The notes under the pieces were generated by a model, which did no database searches, was not told the DNA's origin, and saw nothing but the letters and a program-made list of their open reading frames with translations. A DNA stretch of 64,000 nucleotides from Virgibacillus necropolis (GTDB lineage Bacteria; Bacillota; Bacilli; Bacillales; Amphibacillaceae), in contig NZ_CP022437.1 of NCBI RefSeq assembly GCF_002224365.1, positions 2,852,001 through 2,916,000 on the forward strand. The letters are read 5' to 3'. The number at the start of each line of letters is the position of its first letter. Position 1 is the stretch's first letter. A program made the translations under genes and the position numbers. Of this stretch, positions 35,679 to 48,513 are shown piece by piece.

Positions 35679-36623
35679 CTATGCAGAATGCGTTCTATCT
35701 GCCAGTTGCTGGATTTTTGGAAGAGCTCCAATATCCATATTTCCGCCACTAACAATTATACCGCAATGTCTTGATTTAATTTGATGACCATGGCTGAATA
35801 ACGCTGCTAATGCTGCAGCACCTGCACCTTCCATCAATGTCTTATTGCGTTCAAGCATATAGATTATAGCCGCCGCAATTTCTTCATCTGTTACGGTTAC
35901 GATATTATCTACATAATCACGAATAAGTGGCAATGTGTTTCTACCAGGTTGTTTAACTGCTATACCTTCTGCGATTGTAGATACTGTTGTAAAACTATTC
36001 ACTCTATTATAATGGTAGCTATCATATACAGCGGACGCACCACTTGCTTGAACTCCGATAATCTTAATATTACGATTAACATGTTTGGCAGCAACCGCAA
36101 TGCCGCTAATCAGTCCGCCCCCACCTATTGGAACGATAATCGTGTCCATTCGATCCTCTTGCCTTAACATTTCTAGAGCTATTGTTCCTTGCCCTGCCAT
36201 TACATCATAATCATCAAACGGATGAATATAAACAGCGCCACTTTGGAGTTGTTTTTTCATTGAAGCTTCATATGCTTCTTGAAAAGTTTTACCCGTCAGT
36301 ACAACATCAGCACCATATGCCCTTGTTGCGTTAATTTTTGCCTGTGGTGTTGATTCTGCCATGAATATAGTTGCTTTAACGCCTAATTTTGCTGCTGCAT
36401 GTGCTACTCCCTGGGCATGATTACCCGCCGAAGCAGTTATAACACCTTTTTTTAATTCATCGTTTGACAGTTGCATCAATTTAAAGCTTGCACCTCTATA
36501 CTTAAATGCTCCTGTTTTTTGTTGGTTTTCCATTTTGAAATAGACGTTTTTTCCAACTAATTTATTTGTTGTAGATGATGTTATTAATGGTGTACGGTGA
36601 ACGATAGGAACTAAACGTTCCAT
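35679..36623 (-). CDS. ilvA: Threonine dehydratase (short form, no ACT domain)
   Basis: Threonine to 2-oxobutyrate, first step of isoleucine synthesis. PLP enzyme: KTGAFKYRGA with the Schiff-base lysine, SAGNHAQGVA, and the Gly-loop PIGGGGLISG. It ends soon after the catalytic fold and lacks the C-terminal ACT regulatory domain of biosynthetic IlvA, so it should not be inhibited by isoleucine. The ATG at 36623 has no ribosome site; the frame continues upstream, and an AGGAG sits 9 nt before an in-frame ATT at 36662. That start adds 13 residues, which sequence alignments to IlvA would expect. Last gene of the ilv-leu operon. Confidence 0.9.
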   Translation of the reverse strand: MERLVPIVHRTPLITSSTTNKLVGKNVYFKMENQQKTGAFKYRGASFKLMQLSNDELKKGVITASAGNHAQGVAHAAAKLGVKATIFMAESTPQAKINATRAYGADVVLTGKTFQEAYEASMKKQLQSGAVYIHPFDDYDVMAGQGTIALEMLRQEDRMDTIIVPIGGGGLISGIAVAAKHVNRNIKIIGVQASGASAVYDSYHYNRVNSFTTVSTIAEGIAVKQPGRNTLPLIRDYVDNIVTVTDEEIAAAIIYMLERNKTLMEGAGAAALAALFSHGHQIKSRHCGIIVSGGNMDIGALPKIQQLADRTHSA

Positions 36624-36704
36624 CGCAGTATGAACTGTTTCACCTGTTAAGCAATCCCCAATTAACTCACTCTCCTCATGATAATACTATTTTCCCCAAC
36701 ATTC

Positions 36705-37283
36705 TTATGCATTCTCATATGCATCAATCTTATCTTGGTGCTTTAACGTTAGAGCTATTTCATCCCATCCATTTAACAATTTTTCCTTGTGATAGTTAGG
36801 AATATCAAAGTGTACCTTATTTTGATCAGGAGTAATAATTGTTTGACCCTCTAGATCTACAGTCACTATTAACTTTGATTGTTCGGCTTGTTGCATCCAT
36901 TGATTTAGCTGTTTTTGTTCCATTTGAATAGGTATAATGCCATTTTTCAATGCATTATTATAAAAAATATCTGCAAAGCTTGGAGCTATGACAACACGAA
37001 ATCCATAATCAACTAATGCCCATGGTGCATGTTCTCTAGAAGAACCACACCCGAAATTTTCCCCAGCTAATAATATCGATGCACCGTTATATTCCTCTTT
37101 ATTTAGCCCAAAATCAGTTCGTTTATTGCCCTCATCGTCAAATCGCCAATGATAAAATAAAAATTGGCCAAATCCAGTTCGTTCAATTCGTTTTAAAAAT
37201 TGCTTCGGTATAATTTGATCTGTATCAACATTTGTCCGATTCAACGGGTACACAAGTCCCGTATGCTCATTGATAGCTTCCAT
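36705..37283 (-). CDS. leuD: 3-isopropylmalate dehydratase small subunit
   Basis: 192 aa from the ATG at 37283 behind TTAGGAGGTG; an upstream in-frame ATG lies inside leuC. LeuD swivel domain: NVDTDQIIPKQFLKRIERTG, ENFGCGSSREHAPWAL and IFYNNALKNGI. With LeuC it isomerises 2-isopropylmalate to 3-isopropylmalate. Spacing to leuC is 13 nt. Length is usual. Confidence 0.96.
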   Translation of the reverse strand: MEAINEHTGLVYPLNRTNVDTDQIIPKQFLKRIERTGFGQFLFYHWRFDDEGNKRTDFGLNKEEYNGASILLAGENFGCGSSREHAPWALVDYGFRVVIAPSFADIFYNNALKNGIIPIQMEQKQLNQWMQQAEQSKLIVTVDLEGQTIITPDQNKVHFDIPNYHKEKLLNGWDEIALTLKHQDKIDAYENA

Positions 37284-37296
37284 GACATAACACCTC

Positions 37297-38703
37297 CTAA
37301 TTAAGCACTCCTGCAAAAGAACGGACATCCACAAAACGACCTTCTATTGCGGCTGCTGCTGCCATTTCAGGACTTACTAAATGTGTTCGGGAGCCATTCC
37401 CTTGTCTTCCTTCAAAATTTCGGTTAGATGTTGATGCACATCTACCTTCTGGTGGAACAATATCGTCATTCATAGCTAAGCACATACTACAACCAGCTTC
37501 ACGCCACTCAAATCCAGCTTCTTTAAAAATTGTATCCAAGCCTTCTTTTTCTGCCTGCAGTTTTATACTAAAAGAACCAGGCACAACGATAGCTCTGACA
37601 GTTGATTTAACTTGCTTTCCTTCAACGATAGCAGCTGCCTTCTGTAGATCACTCAATCGTGAATTGGTACAAGATCCGATAAATACATGGTCAATCTCTA
37701 TCGAAGTAATCGACTGGTTTTCTTTTAATCCCATATAATCCAGGGCCCGCTCGACATCTTCCTTATATTCTACTTCGTTTAAATCAGGGGTAGTTCCACT
37801 TACTGGTACGCACATGCCAGGGTTTGTTCCCCATGATACTTGTGGTTCAATTTCTTCTGCATGTATTGTTACAGTTTTATCGTAAACAGCACCTTCGTCA
37901 GTAGCAAGATCAAGCCACTGTTCAGCCATTTCAGTAAACGCTTCTCCCTCAGGTACATATTCTTTTCCTTTTAAAAACTCAATCGTTTTTTCATCCGGAC
38001 TAATTAAACCAGCTCTAGCGCCTGCTTCAATCGACATGTTGCAAACCGTCATACGTTCTTCCATGGATAATTTCCGAATTGCATCACCTGTATATTCAAT
38101 GACAGATCCTGTCCCGAAGCGCACGCCAAATTTTGCAATGATAGCCAGAATCAAATCCTTTGCCGTAACTCCAGGACCTAGGTCGCCTTCCACCTGTACA
38201 TTCAATGTTTTAGGTTGTTCTTGCCACAATGTTTGAGTAGCCAGTACATGCTCAACTTCACTTGTTCCAATTCCAAAAGCTAATGCACCAAATGCACCAT
38301 GTGTGGATGTATGACTGTCCCCGCATACAATTGTTTTTCCAGGTTGGGTTAAGCCAAGCTGTGGACCGATTACATGAACAATTCCTTGGTCAGGGTGATA
38401 CATATCCGCTAACCTTATCCCGTTTGCTTTACAATTCTGTCTCAACGTTTCCATTTGCTTCTCAGCAATTTGGTCTTTAATAACATCCCTATTTTTGGTT
38501 GGAACATTGTGGTCCATTGTTGCATACGTTAAATCTGGGCGTCGTACCTTTCGATTGTTCAGACGTAACCCCTCAAAAGCCTGAGGAGAGGTTACTTCGT
38601 GAACTAAATGTAAATCAATATAAAGCAAGTTTGGGGTTCCTTCTTCTGCGTGTACAACATGTTTATTCCAAATTTTATTAACGATTGTTTCAGGTTTTAC
38701 CAT
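37297..38703 (-). CDS. leuC: 3-isopropylmalate dehydratase large subunit
   Basis: 468 aa from the ATG at 38703 ([17 protein letters not shown], the usual LeuC start); the in-frame ATG at 38721, directly after the leuB stop, lacks a site. Aconitase-type [4Fe-4S] enzyme: [33 protein letters not shown] and CSMCLAMN supply the three cluster cysteines. Isomerises isopropylmalate with LeuD in leucine synthesis. Confidence 0.96.
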   Translation of the reverse strand: MVKPETIVNKIWNKHVVHAEEGTPNLLYIDLHLVHEVTSPQAFEGLRLNNRKVRRPDLTYATMDHNVPTKNRDVIKDQIAEKQMETLRQNCKANGIRLADMYHPDQGIVHVIGPQLGLTQPGKTIVCGDSHTSTHGAFGALAFGIGTSEVEHVLATQTLWQEQPKTLNVQVEGDLGPGVTAKDLILAIIAKFGVRFGTGSVIEYTGDAIRKLSMEERMTVCNMSIEAGARAGLISPDEKTIEFLKGKEYVPEGEAFTEMAEQWLDLATDEGAVYDKTVTIHAEEIEPQVSWGTNPGMCVPVSGTTPDLNEVEYKEDVERALDYMGLKENQSITSIEIDHVFIGSCTNSRLSDLQKAAAIVEGKQVKSTVRAIVVPGSFSIKLQAEKEGLDTIFKEAGFEWREAGCSMCLAMNDDIVPPEGRCASTSNRNFEGRQGNGSRTHLVSPEMAAAAAIEGRFVDVRSFAGVLN

Positions 38704-38721
38704 TTCATCACATCCCGTCAT

Positions 38722-39828
38722 TTAGACATACATACTGCAAATACTGTTCGAAACACTTTTCGTTGTTAAGCTTTCTACTACTATTTTTGTCATTTCTTTT
38801 GTACCTACTTGCTTTCCGCCCTTAATATGCAAATCAGGGGTATGGTATCCTTGCTCAAGACTATTATAAACAGCTTCTTCAATTTCAGATGCTTCCTCTT
38901 CCAATCCAAATGAGTGTCGTAGCATTAATGCAGCAGAAAGGATCATACCAAGTGGATTAGCTATCCCTTTCCCAGCAATATCAGGTGCAGATCCATGAAC
39001 AGGTTCATATAATCCAACTCCATCTGAACGAACACTAGCTGACGGTAGCATTCCTAAAGATCCTGTTAAAACGGAAGCTTCGTCACTTAAAATATCTCCA
39101 AATAAATTTTCAGTAACGATGACATCAAAGCGATTCGGCTGCGTAATAAGTTTCATCGCGGCGGCATCAACAAGTAAATGCTCTACCGTCACATCTGGAT
39201 AATCCTTGCTTTTTTCGTTAACAACTTCACGCCACATGCGACTTGATTCCAGGACATTCGCTTTATCAACAGATGTCAACTGCTTGTTTCTTAATCTAGC
39301 ACTTTGAAAAGCTTTATCTATAATTCGTTCCATTTCACTGCGATGGTAATAAAGTGTGTCAACAACAGCATTACCGTTCTCGCGCCGTTCACTTGGCTTC
39401 CCAAAATAAAGTCCACCAGTTAGTTCGCGAATGATTAAAATATCACTGTCTTTTATCACGTCTTCTTTTAGCGGTGAAGCATGTAACAAAGGAGTAAAGC
39501 CTTTCACTGGACGTAAATTGGCAAATAGTCCTAGCTCTTTTCGAATACCAAGCAACCCTTTTTCCGGTCTCATGTGTCCAGGAAGGGAGTCCCACTTCTC
39601 TCCTCCCACTGCACCCAAAAGAATGGCGTCTCCATGTTTGCATGCTTTAATGGTATCTTCTGGTAAAGGTGTACCAGATTGATCAATAGCATCACCACCG
39701 ATAGCGTGTTGATGAAAGGTAAAACTATGACCAAATTCACTCGCAACCGTATTTAACACAAGCTTTGCTGATTCCATAATTTCTTTACCAACACCATCAC
39801 CTGGAAGTAGAATAATTTGCTTATTCAT
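38722..39828 (-). CDS. leuB: 3-isopropylmalate dehydrogenase
   Basis: 368 aa. Beta-decarboxylating dehydrogenase: LLPGDGVGKEIM near the start, IIRELTGGLYFG (with substrate-binding residues), DKANVLESSRMWREVV, TENLFGDILSDEASVLTGSL (metal-binding Asp pair), and the NAD site EPVHGSAPDIAGKGIANP. Oxidises 3-isopropylmalate to the leucine precursor. Immediately follows leuA. Confidence 0.96.
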   Translation of the reverse strand: MNKQIILLPGDGVGKEIMESAKLVLNTVASEFGHSFTFHQHAIGGDAIDQSGTPLPEDTIKACKHGDAILLGAVGGEKWDSLPGHMRPEKGLLGIRKELGLFANLRPVKGFTPLLHASPLKEDVIKDSDILIIRELTGGLYFGKPSERRENGNAVVDTLYYHRSEMERIIDKAFQSARLRNKQLTSVDKANVLESSRMWREVVNEKSKDYPDVTVEHLLVDAAAMKLITQPNRFDVIVTENLFGDILSDEASVLTGSLGMLPSASVRSDGVGLYEPVHGSAPDIAGKGIANPLGMILSAALMLRHSFGLEEEASEIEEAVYNSLEQGYHTPDLHIKGGKQVGTKEMTKIVVESLTTKSVSNSICSMYV

Positions 39829-39853
39829 AAATCTCCCCTCCTCTTTCCTTCTG

Positions 39854-42419
<2,566 letters not shown>

Positions 42420-42445
42420 TTAAATCTTCCTCTCCATTTTTAATT

Positions 42446-42964
42446 TTATATAGTAAATGAGTTTATCTCGGTAACCTGTTTTGGCTGTTGTCCTCTTAAG
42501 AAGGCTGTAACACCTGTTTTGGTCAGTTCTTTTATTCCATATGGTCTAAGCAATGAAATTAATGCTTCAACTTTATTCGGCTTTCCTGTTATCTGTATGG
42601 TTAAGCTATCCTTGCTAACATCAATTACAGATGCACGAAACGGTGCTATGATTCCTTGAATTTCAGCATGTAAGTGACCACTACCACCTACTTTAACAAG
42701 CGCCAATTCTCTTGCAACGATTGCCTTATCCGTAATATCCGATACTTTTATAACATCAATTTGCTTATTTAATTGTTTTGTCAGTTGTTCTAGCTTTTGA
42801 TGGTCACCAACTTCCACAACAAATGTCATTTTGGACAGCCCTTCTATTTCTGAATTTCCGACAGAAATGCTATCGATATTGAACTGACGTTTATACAACA
42901 TCCCTGTGATCCGGTTCAGAACACCACTTCGATCCTGAACGGTAGCCGTTATAATGCGTTTCAT
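42446..42964 (-). CDS. ilvN: Acetolactate synthase regulatory (small) subunit
   Basis: 172 aa. N-terminal ACT domain [20 protein letters not shown] and [12 protein letters not shown] (valine-binding signature), C-terminal half with [20 protein letters not shown]. Binds IlvB and gives feedback inhibition by valine. The start overlaps the ilvB stop (ATGA). Known in many genomes as ilvN or ilvH. Confidence 0.95.
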   Translation of the reverse strand: MKRIITATVQDRSGVLNRITGMLYKRQFNIDSISVGNSEIEGLSKMTFVVEVGDHQKLEQLTKQLNKQIDVIKVSDITDKAIVARELALVKVGGSGHLHAEIQGIIAPFRASVIDVSKDSLTIQITGKPNKVEALISLLRPYGIKELTKTGVTAFLRGQQPKQVTEINSFTI

Positions 42965-44682
42965 TTCGTCACCCCTATCATTTCATGAATCCCTTTCCCA
43001 GGGGCAATCATCGGATAAACACATTCCAGTTGAACAACTCGACAATCAACTACAACAGGCCCATCATAGGAAAATACATCCTCAAGCGTTTCGACCACAT
43101 CATTTTCATTGTCGATTTTTAATCCGCGAATCCCATAGCTTTCTGCAAGTTTTACAAAATCAGGATTCTGAGAAAGAAGCGATTCGGAATATCTTTCTTC
43201 ATAAAAGCTTTCCTGCCATTGTCTTACCATTCCTAGTGCCTCGTTATTAACAATGATTATTTTTACTGGTAGGTTTCTTTCTTTAATGACCGACAATTCT
43301 TGAAGAGTCATTTGAAATCCACCGTCACCGACCACAGAAACTACCAGATCATTAGGAGCTCCAAGTTGAGCACCAATCGCTGCTGGAAAACCAAATCCCA
43401 TTGTTCCTAGCCCTCCAGATGTTACCCAGCGATTAGGTTTATCAAATGCGTAGTATTGTGCTGCCCACATTTGATGTTGCCCAACGTCTGTTGTTACAAT
43501 CGCCTCTCCATTCGACACACGATAAACTTGTTTGAGTAGCCATTGCGGCGAAATTAATTCGTCTGACTTTTCATGCCATAACGGATAATTAGTTTTATTA
43601 CTCTGTAACCGTTCTTTCCATACTTTATGGTCTGGCATCCCAATAGAGCTTGTTAATAATGCCTTTAATGCTTCCTTTGCATCTGCCACAACGGGAATAG
43701 CAGTTGAAATATTTTTCCCAATTTCTGCTGGATCAATATCAATGTGAGCTACTTTTGCGTTTGGTGCAAAATGTTCGATGTTGCCAGTTAGACGATCATC
43801 AAATCTTGCCCCAATATTTAGTAATAAATCACATTCATAAATTCCCATGTTTGCTGCGTACATCCCGTGCATTCCGGCCATCCCTAAAGAAAGTGAATTA
43901 GAACCTGGAAAGCTTCCGAGCCCAAGCAATGTATTGGCTACTGGAAGCTGATACTTCTCAGCGAACTCTTTCAGTTCTTCTGCAGCATTCGCTGATAGTA
44001 CCCCTGCACCTGCTAGTAGTAATGGACGTTTTGAACGACTTAGAGCATCCGCTAATTTAACAATCTGTAATGGATTAGGAGTCTTAGTCGGTTGATATCC
44101 TGGTAAATAAAAGTCATTTTCAAATTTTTCGGTGGTAATCGCAGCGGATATATTTTTAGGAATATCCACAACTACTGGCCCAGGTCGCCCTGTTGAAGCA
44201 ACATGAAAAGCTTCTTTTACGATTCTTGGTAAATCAGATACATTTTTCACTTGATAATTGTATTTGGTAATCGGTGTAGTTATTCCCATAATGTCTGCTT
44301 CTTGAAAAGCATCCGTTCCAATAACACTGTTTGCTACCTGACCAGTAAATATAACCAGTGGCAACGAATCCATCATTGCATCTGTAATTCCAGTAATTAA
44401 ATTAGTTGCCCCAGGTCCTGAAGTAGCGAGCACTACACCCGGTTTTCCAGTAACACGTGCATAACCTTCTGCCGCATGAATGGAACCTTGTTCATGACGA
44501 GAAAGTACATGCTCAAAAGGGGCTTTATTTCGGTATAGCGCATCATAAATCGGTAATACAGCTCCACCTGGATAACCAAATAACGTGTCAACTTCTGCAT
44601 CAACCAATGTTTCAATTAATAAATCAGACCCGGTTCTTAATACTTTCGTACGTTCCATCTCTTGCTTTGCCTCAACTTTCAC
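42961..44682 (-). CDS. ilvB: Acetolactate synthase catalytic (large) subunit
   Basis: 573 aa, ThDP-dependent: [15 protein letters not shown] (catalytic Glu region), [20 protein letters not shown], the middle FAD-type domain, and the ThDP/Mg motif [20 protein letters not shown] followed by [12 protein letters not shown]. Makes acetolactate or acetohydroxybutyrate from pyruvate and 2-oxobutyrate. First gene of ilvBNC-leuABCD-ilvA, just downstream of an Ile T-box whose terminator lies 27-90 nt before its start. Confidence 0.97.
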   Translation of the reverse strand: MKVEAKQEMERTKVLRTGSDLLIETLVDAEVDTLFGYPGGAVLPIYDALYRNKAPFEHVLSRHEQGSIHAAEGYARVTGKPGVVLATSGPGATNLITGITDAMMDSLPLVIFTGQVANSVIGTDAFQEADIMGITTPITKYNYQVKNVSDLPRIVKEAFHVASTGRPGPVVVDIPKNISAAITTEKFENDFYLPGYQPTKTPNPLQIVKLADALSRSKRPLLLAGAGVLSANAAEELKEFAEKYQLPVANTLLGLGSFPGSNSLSLGMAGMHGMYAANMGIYECDLLLNIGARFDDRLTGNIEHFAPNAKVAHIDIDPAEIGKNISTAIPVVADAKEALKALLTSSIGMPDHKVWKERLQSNKTNYPLWHEKSDELISPQWLLKQVYRVSNGEAIVTTDVGQHQMWAAQYYAFDKPNRWVTSGGLGTMGFGFPAAIGAQLGAPNDLVVSVVGDGGFQMTLQELSVIKERNLPVKIIIVNNEALGMVRQWQESFYEERYSESLLSQNPDFVKLAESYGIRGLKIDNENDVVETLEDVFSYDGPVVVDCRVVQLECVYPMIAPGKGIHEMIGVTK

Positions 44683-44704
44683 ACTACATACCTCCTCATA
44701 TTGG

Positions 44705-45052
44705 ATTCAAAAAAGACCCTTTACTCCCCATAAATCTGCATAAATTCAGAATTATAGGGGAGAAAAGAGCCATCTTTTCACGGTACCACCCATGTTTGTA
44801 GCACTCTTACGAATACTACCTTATGAGGCTGATGAACAGCCTACTTTGATAACAGGTACATAAAAATGCACCTGACCAAGTCTACTAGAAAAATCCGTTC
44901 AACTTGGCACTCAGGGATGATGTCAGAACAATATGTATTTCTAGGCTTCCAGCAACCCTAGCTCTCTGTAAATACATATAACATGTTCCTTTTTTCCCGT
45001 CATCGAGTTAATTGTTATTCATGTGTTTTTAAACATTTTGATAACTGATATT
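44705..45052 (-). promoter_or_regulatory. T-box riboswitch, Ile specifier (ilv-leu operon)
   Basis: Stem I is readable, with the specifier ATC (Ile) at 44921-44919 inside GACATCATCCC. The T-box core GGGTGGTACCGTG lies at 44791-44779. A terminator follows: arm at 44771-44757 with its partner at 44731-44717, then a T-run (44715-44709). Uncharged tRNA-Ile is expected to stabilise the antiterminator and switch on ilv-leu. A near-duplicate lies at 49889-50389. Confidence 0.92.
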
Positions 45053-45059
45053 GCCGACA

Positions 45060-45088
45060 ATCATATAACGTTTTAGACGGTTGGTCAA
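45060..45088 (-). promoter_or_regulatory. ilv-leu operon promoter
   Basis: Minus strand TTGACC (45088-45083), 17-bp spacer, TATGAT (45065-45060). The sequence around it is shared with the thr-operon promoter. Confidence 0.85.
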
Positions 45089-45133
45089 TAGGTTTTTTAA
45101 AGTTTTTTGATACTTTGAATAAATCTAAATAAT

Positions 45134-45147
45134 TGTATGCGTTTACA
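45134..45147 (-). promoter_or_regulatory. cre-like CcpA site upstream of the ilv-leu promoter
   Basis: Minus strand TGTAAACGCATACA fits the relaxed cre consensus WTGNNARCGNWWWCAW completely. It ends 45 bp before the -35 box, a position used for CcpA activation of ilv-leu in B. subtilis. Confidence 0.65.
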
Positions 45148-45220
45148 ACGATTACATGGTAAGGAAAGCTGTGAGAATAAACTTTTTATTACGATTTTAT
45201 TACATTTTTTAATTGTTAAG

Positions 45221-45246
45221 GAAACTCCAGTTTTTAAACTGGAGTT
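45221..45246 (-). terminator. Hairpin at the end of thrB
   Basis: AACTCCAGTTT pairs with AAACTGGAGTT across the thrB stop. The U-run on the minus strand is poor (TTTCCTT). Confidence 0.5.
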
Positions 45247-46139
45247 ATTTGGTTAATCTGTAAACCGTTTTGATCTATTTTTAACGCAACAACCTCGTAA
45301 TCAGAAAGTTTAGCTGTCATGTGCTTCGATATCATCGTTCCTTCTCCTTTTGGTACAAAGGAAATCATTGTTGGACCGGCCCCGCTTATAACAGTTCCAT
45401 AGGCATTCACTTTTTTAGCTTCCTGCTTTATGGAATGGTAGTTCGGGATAAGATCTGCACGGTATGGTTCATGAAATAAATCACTTTCCATCATTTTTCC
45501 GGCTAAATGAAAATTTCCAGATAAAAGGGAGGCAAGCATTAGGTTACTAATTGCACTTGCAGTAGTTGCACTTTTTCTAGTTAAATTAGACGGAAGTAAC
45601 TGCCGCGCTGTTTCCGTTTTTAGTTCCACGTTTGGAATATAAACTACAACATCTAAATCGAGAGTTGGTATTTGCACATATTCAACCTTGTTGTTCTGTG
45701 TTGTAGCTGTAACCACAATTCCTCCGAATAATGCAGACGCCACATTATCTGGATGCCCTTCGATGTCGGTTCCATACTCTAGCTTTTGTTCGCTAGTTAA
45801 ACCCAGACCACATAGTTGATTCGCCAGTTCAATTCCTGCTAGCGCAGCAGAAGCACTACTACCAAGTCCCCGTGCTAATGGAATCCCACTATCGACAATT
45901 ACTTTACAACCAGGTAGAGCTTTCTGATGACGTTGTGCAGTTTGTTTTGCAATCTGATAAATAAAATGATCGTGATAATTAGTAAAAGAAGGCAAAAGGT
46001 GGGAGTGGTGCTCAATCTCCCAATTATCCTGTTCTGTTACATGCAACGTCAAAAAACGATTTAATGCAAGTCCTGCAGAATCAAATCCCGGGCCCATATT
46101 TGCTGAACTCGCTGGGATTGTGATATCGAACTGTTTCAT
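45234..46139 (-). CDS. thrB: Homoserine kinase
   Basis: 301 aa, GHMP kinase: [19 protein letters not shown] at the N-terminus, the phosphate loop [16 protein letters not shown] (residues about 84-99) and the C-terminal GHMP motif [12 protein letters not shown]. Phosphorylates homoserine for ThrC. Last gene of the aspartokinase-hom-thrC-thrB operon; overlaps thrC by 4 nt. Confidence 0.96.
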   Translation of the reverse strand: MKQFDITIPASSANMGPGFDSAGLALNRFLTLHVTEQDNWEIEHHSHLLPSFTNYHDHFIYQIAKQTAQRHQKALPGCKVIVDSGIPLARGLGSSASAALAGIELANQLCGLGLTSEQKLEYGTDIEGHPDNVASALFGGIVVTATTQNNKVEYVQIPTLDLDVVVYIPNVELKTETARQLLPSNLTRKSATTASAISNLMLASLLSGNFHLAGKMMESDLFHEPYRADLIPNYHSIKQEAKKVNAYGTVISGAGPTMISFVPKGEGTMISKHMTAKLSDYEVVALKIDQNGLQINQITPV

Positions 46140-47197
46140 GTCGCCACCATATCTGCTATATAAGCCATAACTTTTTCTTCATCATTTGGAAGTGACACTG
46201 GTTCTACAGTTACTTGATCGATCGCTGTCTGTGGATCTTTCAACCCATTTCCAGTCAAAACAGCAACCACTTTATTTCCTGGTGTAATAGACCCCTCCTT
46301 ACATTGTTGGATAACTCCTGCAATGGAGGCACAAGATCCTGGCTCTGCAAAAATTCCTTCTTTACGTGCCAGAAGTTTAAATGCATCTGTAATTTCATTA
46401 TCTGTTACAAAATTAATTTTCCCACCAGATTCATCCCTTGCGGCAACTGCAAAATCCCAGCTTGCTGGATTCCCGATTCGAATGGCTGTAGCTACTGTTT
46501 CCGGATTAGGGATAATTTTATTTTTCACAATCGCCGCTGCACCTTCCGCTTCAAATCCGAACATTTTTGGCAGACCTGTTGACTTTTCATCATGATACTC
46601 CTTAAATCCTTTCCAGTAGGCACTGATATTACCTGCATTACCAACTGGAATAGCAAGGATATCGGGTGCAGAACCAAGTTGTTCACACACTTCAAAGGCA
46701 GCCGTTTTTTGCCCTTCCAACCGGTAAGGATTCACCGAGTTAACGAGTGTAACTGCAGTTTTTTCACTTAACTTTCGTACCATTTTCAATGCATCATCAA
46801 AATTTCCATCAATTTCTACGATTTCAGCACCATACATTTTTGCTTGTGCAAGTTTTCCAAGTGCTACTTTCCCCTTTGGAATTACAATAATCGCACGTAT
46901 CCCTGCTTTGGCGGCATATGCTGCAGCAGAGGCTGATGTGTTCCCAGTAGATGCACAAATAACAGATTTACTCCCTGCTTCCACTGCCTTTGCAACAGCC
47001 ATTACCATTCCTCGATCTTTGAAAGAGCCTGTCGGGTTTGCTCCTTCCACTTTGCCATATAGTTCCACACCTAGTTGTTCAGATAAGTGCGAAAAGTGTA
47101 TTAATGGTGTATTTCCCTCATGAAGGGTTAAAGCAGGTGTTTCTGTTGTTATAGGTAAATATGATCCATACTGTTTGATTATTCCTTGCCAGTTCAT
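46136..47197 (-). CDS. thrC: Threonine synthase
   Basis: 353 aa, PLP-dependent: [11 protein letters not shown] with the Schiff-base lysine, [32 protein letters not shown]. Converts O-phosphohomoserine to threonine. Length is that of the short Gram-positive form. Overlaps hom by 4 nt and thrB by 4 nt, a tightly packed operon. Confidence 0.96.
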   Translation of the reverse strand: MNWQGIIKQYGSYLPITTETPALTLHEGNTPLIHFSHLSEQLGVELYGKVEGANPTGSFKDRGMVMAVAKAVEAGSKSVICASTGNTSASAAAYAAKAGIRAIIVIPKGKVALGKLAQAKMYGAEIVEIDGNFDDALKMVRKLSEKTAVTLVNSVNPYRLEGQKTAAFEVCEQLGSAPDILAIPVGNAGNISAYWKGFKEYHDEKSTGLPKMFGFEAEGAAAIVKNKIIPNPETVATAIRIGNPASWDFAVAARDESGGKINFVTDNEITDAFKLLARKEGIFAEPGSCASIAGVIQQCKEGSITPGNKVVAVLTGNGLKDPQTAIDQVTVEPVSLPNDEEKVMAYIADMVAT

Positions 47198-48480
47198 TCT
47201 CCAACAGCTCCTTCAATACGAAAATGACTTTTTACTTCTTTTACGACATCTGCCTTCTGTAAATCAGCTAAGACATTTCTAACCTTTTCCAATGTTGTTT
47301 CATGCGTTACTACGACAATTTCATCTTCAGGAATTTGTATAATTCGTTCGAAGCTAATAGTTAAATCATTAAATATGGTTGAAATAGCCGTAAATGTATC
47401 GGTCTTATCCTGTACATGTAATCTAAAATAATAATTACTGAAGCGTTGATCAGGTGTTTTTAAAACCTTTTCAAAACGGGGTGGAAGATACGAGCGTCCA
47501 CTTATATCTAATAACATATTTTTAATAGCAACAACCACATCAGACATCACAGCTGTTGCGGTTGGTAGACCTCCTGCTCCAGGACCATAAAACATTGTTT
47601 CTCCAACAGCCTCTCCGTTAACATAAACTGCATTATTTTCATTTTTTACAGCTGCCAATGGATGATTCCTAGACAGAAAAGTGGGTTGTACACTTACTTC
47701 AACCTGATTGTCCTGGAAATGTGTAAATCCTATTAACTTCATTGTTAAGCCAAGCTGTTTGCCAAACTGTAAATCTTTTAATGCTAGATCTGCAATTCCG
47801 TTAACCTCGACATCTCCTAAATCTACGGAAGTTGAAAATGCAAGTCGCGCAAGGATAGCCATTTTTCTGGCAGCGTCCAAACCACCTACATCTGCCGTTG
47901 GATCAGCCTCAGCAAAGCCTAGCTCTTGAGCTTCTTTTAATGCATCTTCATAAGAAACTCCCTCATCATCCATTTTAGTTAGAATATAGTTCGTTGTACC
48001 ATTTACAATTCCCATTACTTTATCAATTCGATCTGACACAAGTCCATCTTCTATTCCACGTACAATCGGAATTCCACCAGCAACACTAGCTTCGTAAAAT
48101 AGGTCACACCCATACTGATTTGCAGCATTTTGAAGTTCTGGGCCGTGTAGTGCCATTAAATCCTTGTTTGCTGTTACAACATGTTTTCTCGCTTCTAACG
48201 CTTTTAGAATATATTCACGCGTTTCATCAATACCACCCATTACCTCGATAATAACATCAATTTCCGGATGATTTAAAACATCCTCTGGGTTTGTAGTGAG
48301 ATATGTAGAATCTACTTGGACATCACGTGTTTTCTCTAAATTACGAACTAATATACTTTTTATATTCACGCCACACCCAAGCTGGTGAACAAGCTCTTCC
48401 TGGTGTCTTTCAATGATTTGAAAGACACCAGAACCAACTGTTCCTAAACCTAAAAGGCCGACAGATATATTTTTTTTCAT
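47194..48480 (-). CDS. hom: Homoserine dehydrogenase
   Basis: 428 aa from the ATG at 48480, chosen because GGGGTTGAGAAC precedes it. NAD(P) motif [15 protein letters not shown], catalytic centre [14 protein letters not shown] and [33 protein letters not shown] (catalytic Lys/Asp region), and a C-terminal ACT domain (about residues 350-428). Reduces aspartate semialdehyde to homoserine, the branch point to threonine and methionine. Confidence 0.96.
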   Translation of the reverse strand: MKKNISVGLLGLGTVGSGVFQIIERHQEELVHQLGCGVNIKSILVRNLEKTRDVQVDSTYLTTNPEDVLNHPEIDVIIEVMGGIDETREYILKALEARKHVVTANKDLMALHGPELQNAANQYGCDLFYEASVAGGIPIVRGIEDGLVSDRIDKVMGIVNGTTNYILTKMDDEGVSYEDALKEAQELGFAEADPTADVGGLDAARKMAILARLAFSTSVDLGDVEVNGIADLALKDLQFGKQLGLTMKLIGFTHFQDNQVEVSVQPTFLSRNHPLAAVKNENNAVYVNGEAVGETMFYGPGAGGLPTATAVMSDVVVAIKNMLLDISGRSYLPPRFEKVLKTPDQRFSNYYFRLHVQDKTDTFTAISTIFNDLTISFERIIQIPEDEIVVVTHETTLEKVRNVLADLQKADVVKEVKSHFRIEGAVGE

Positions 48481-48513
48481 GTTCTCAACCCCATTCTTTT
48501 GAAATACCAAGTA

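Noticed and set aside
45089-45133. Possible CodY boxes upstream of ilvB and in the thr and ilvE promoters
   Set aside because: Only AT-rich partial matches to AATTTTCWGAAAATT; none good enough to claim.
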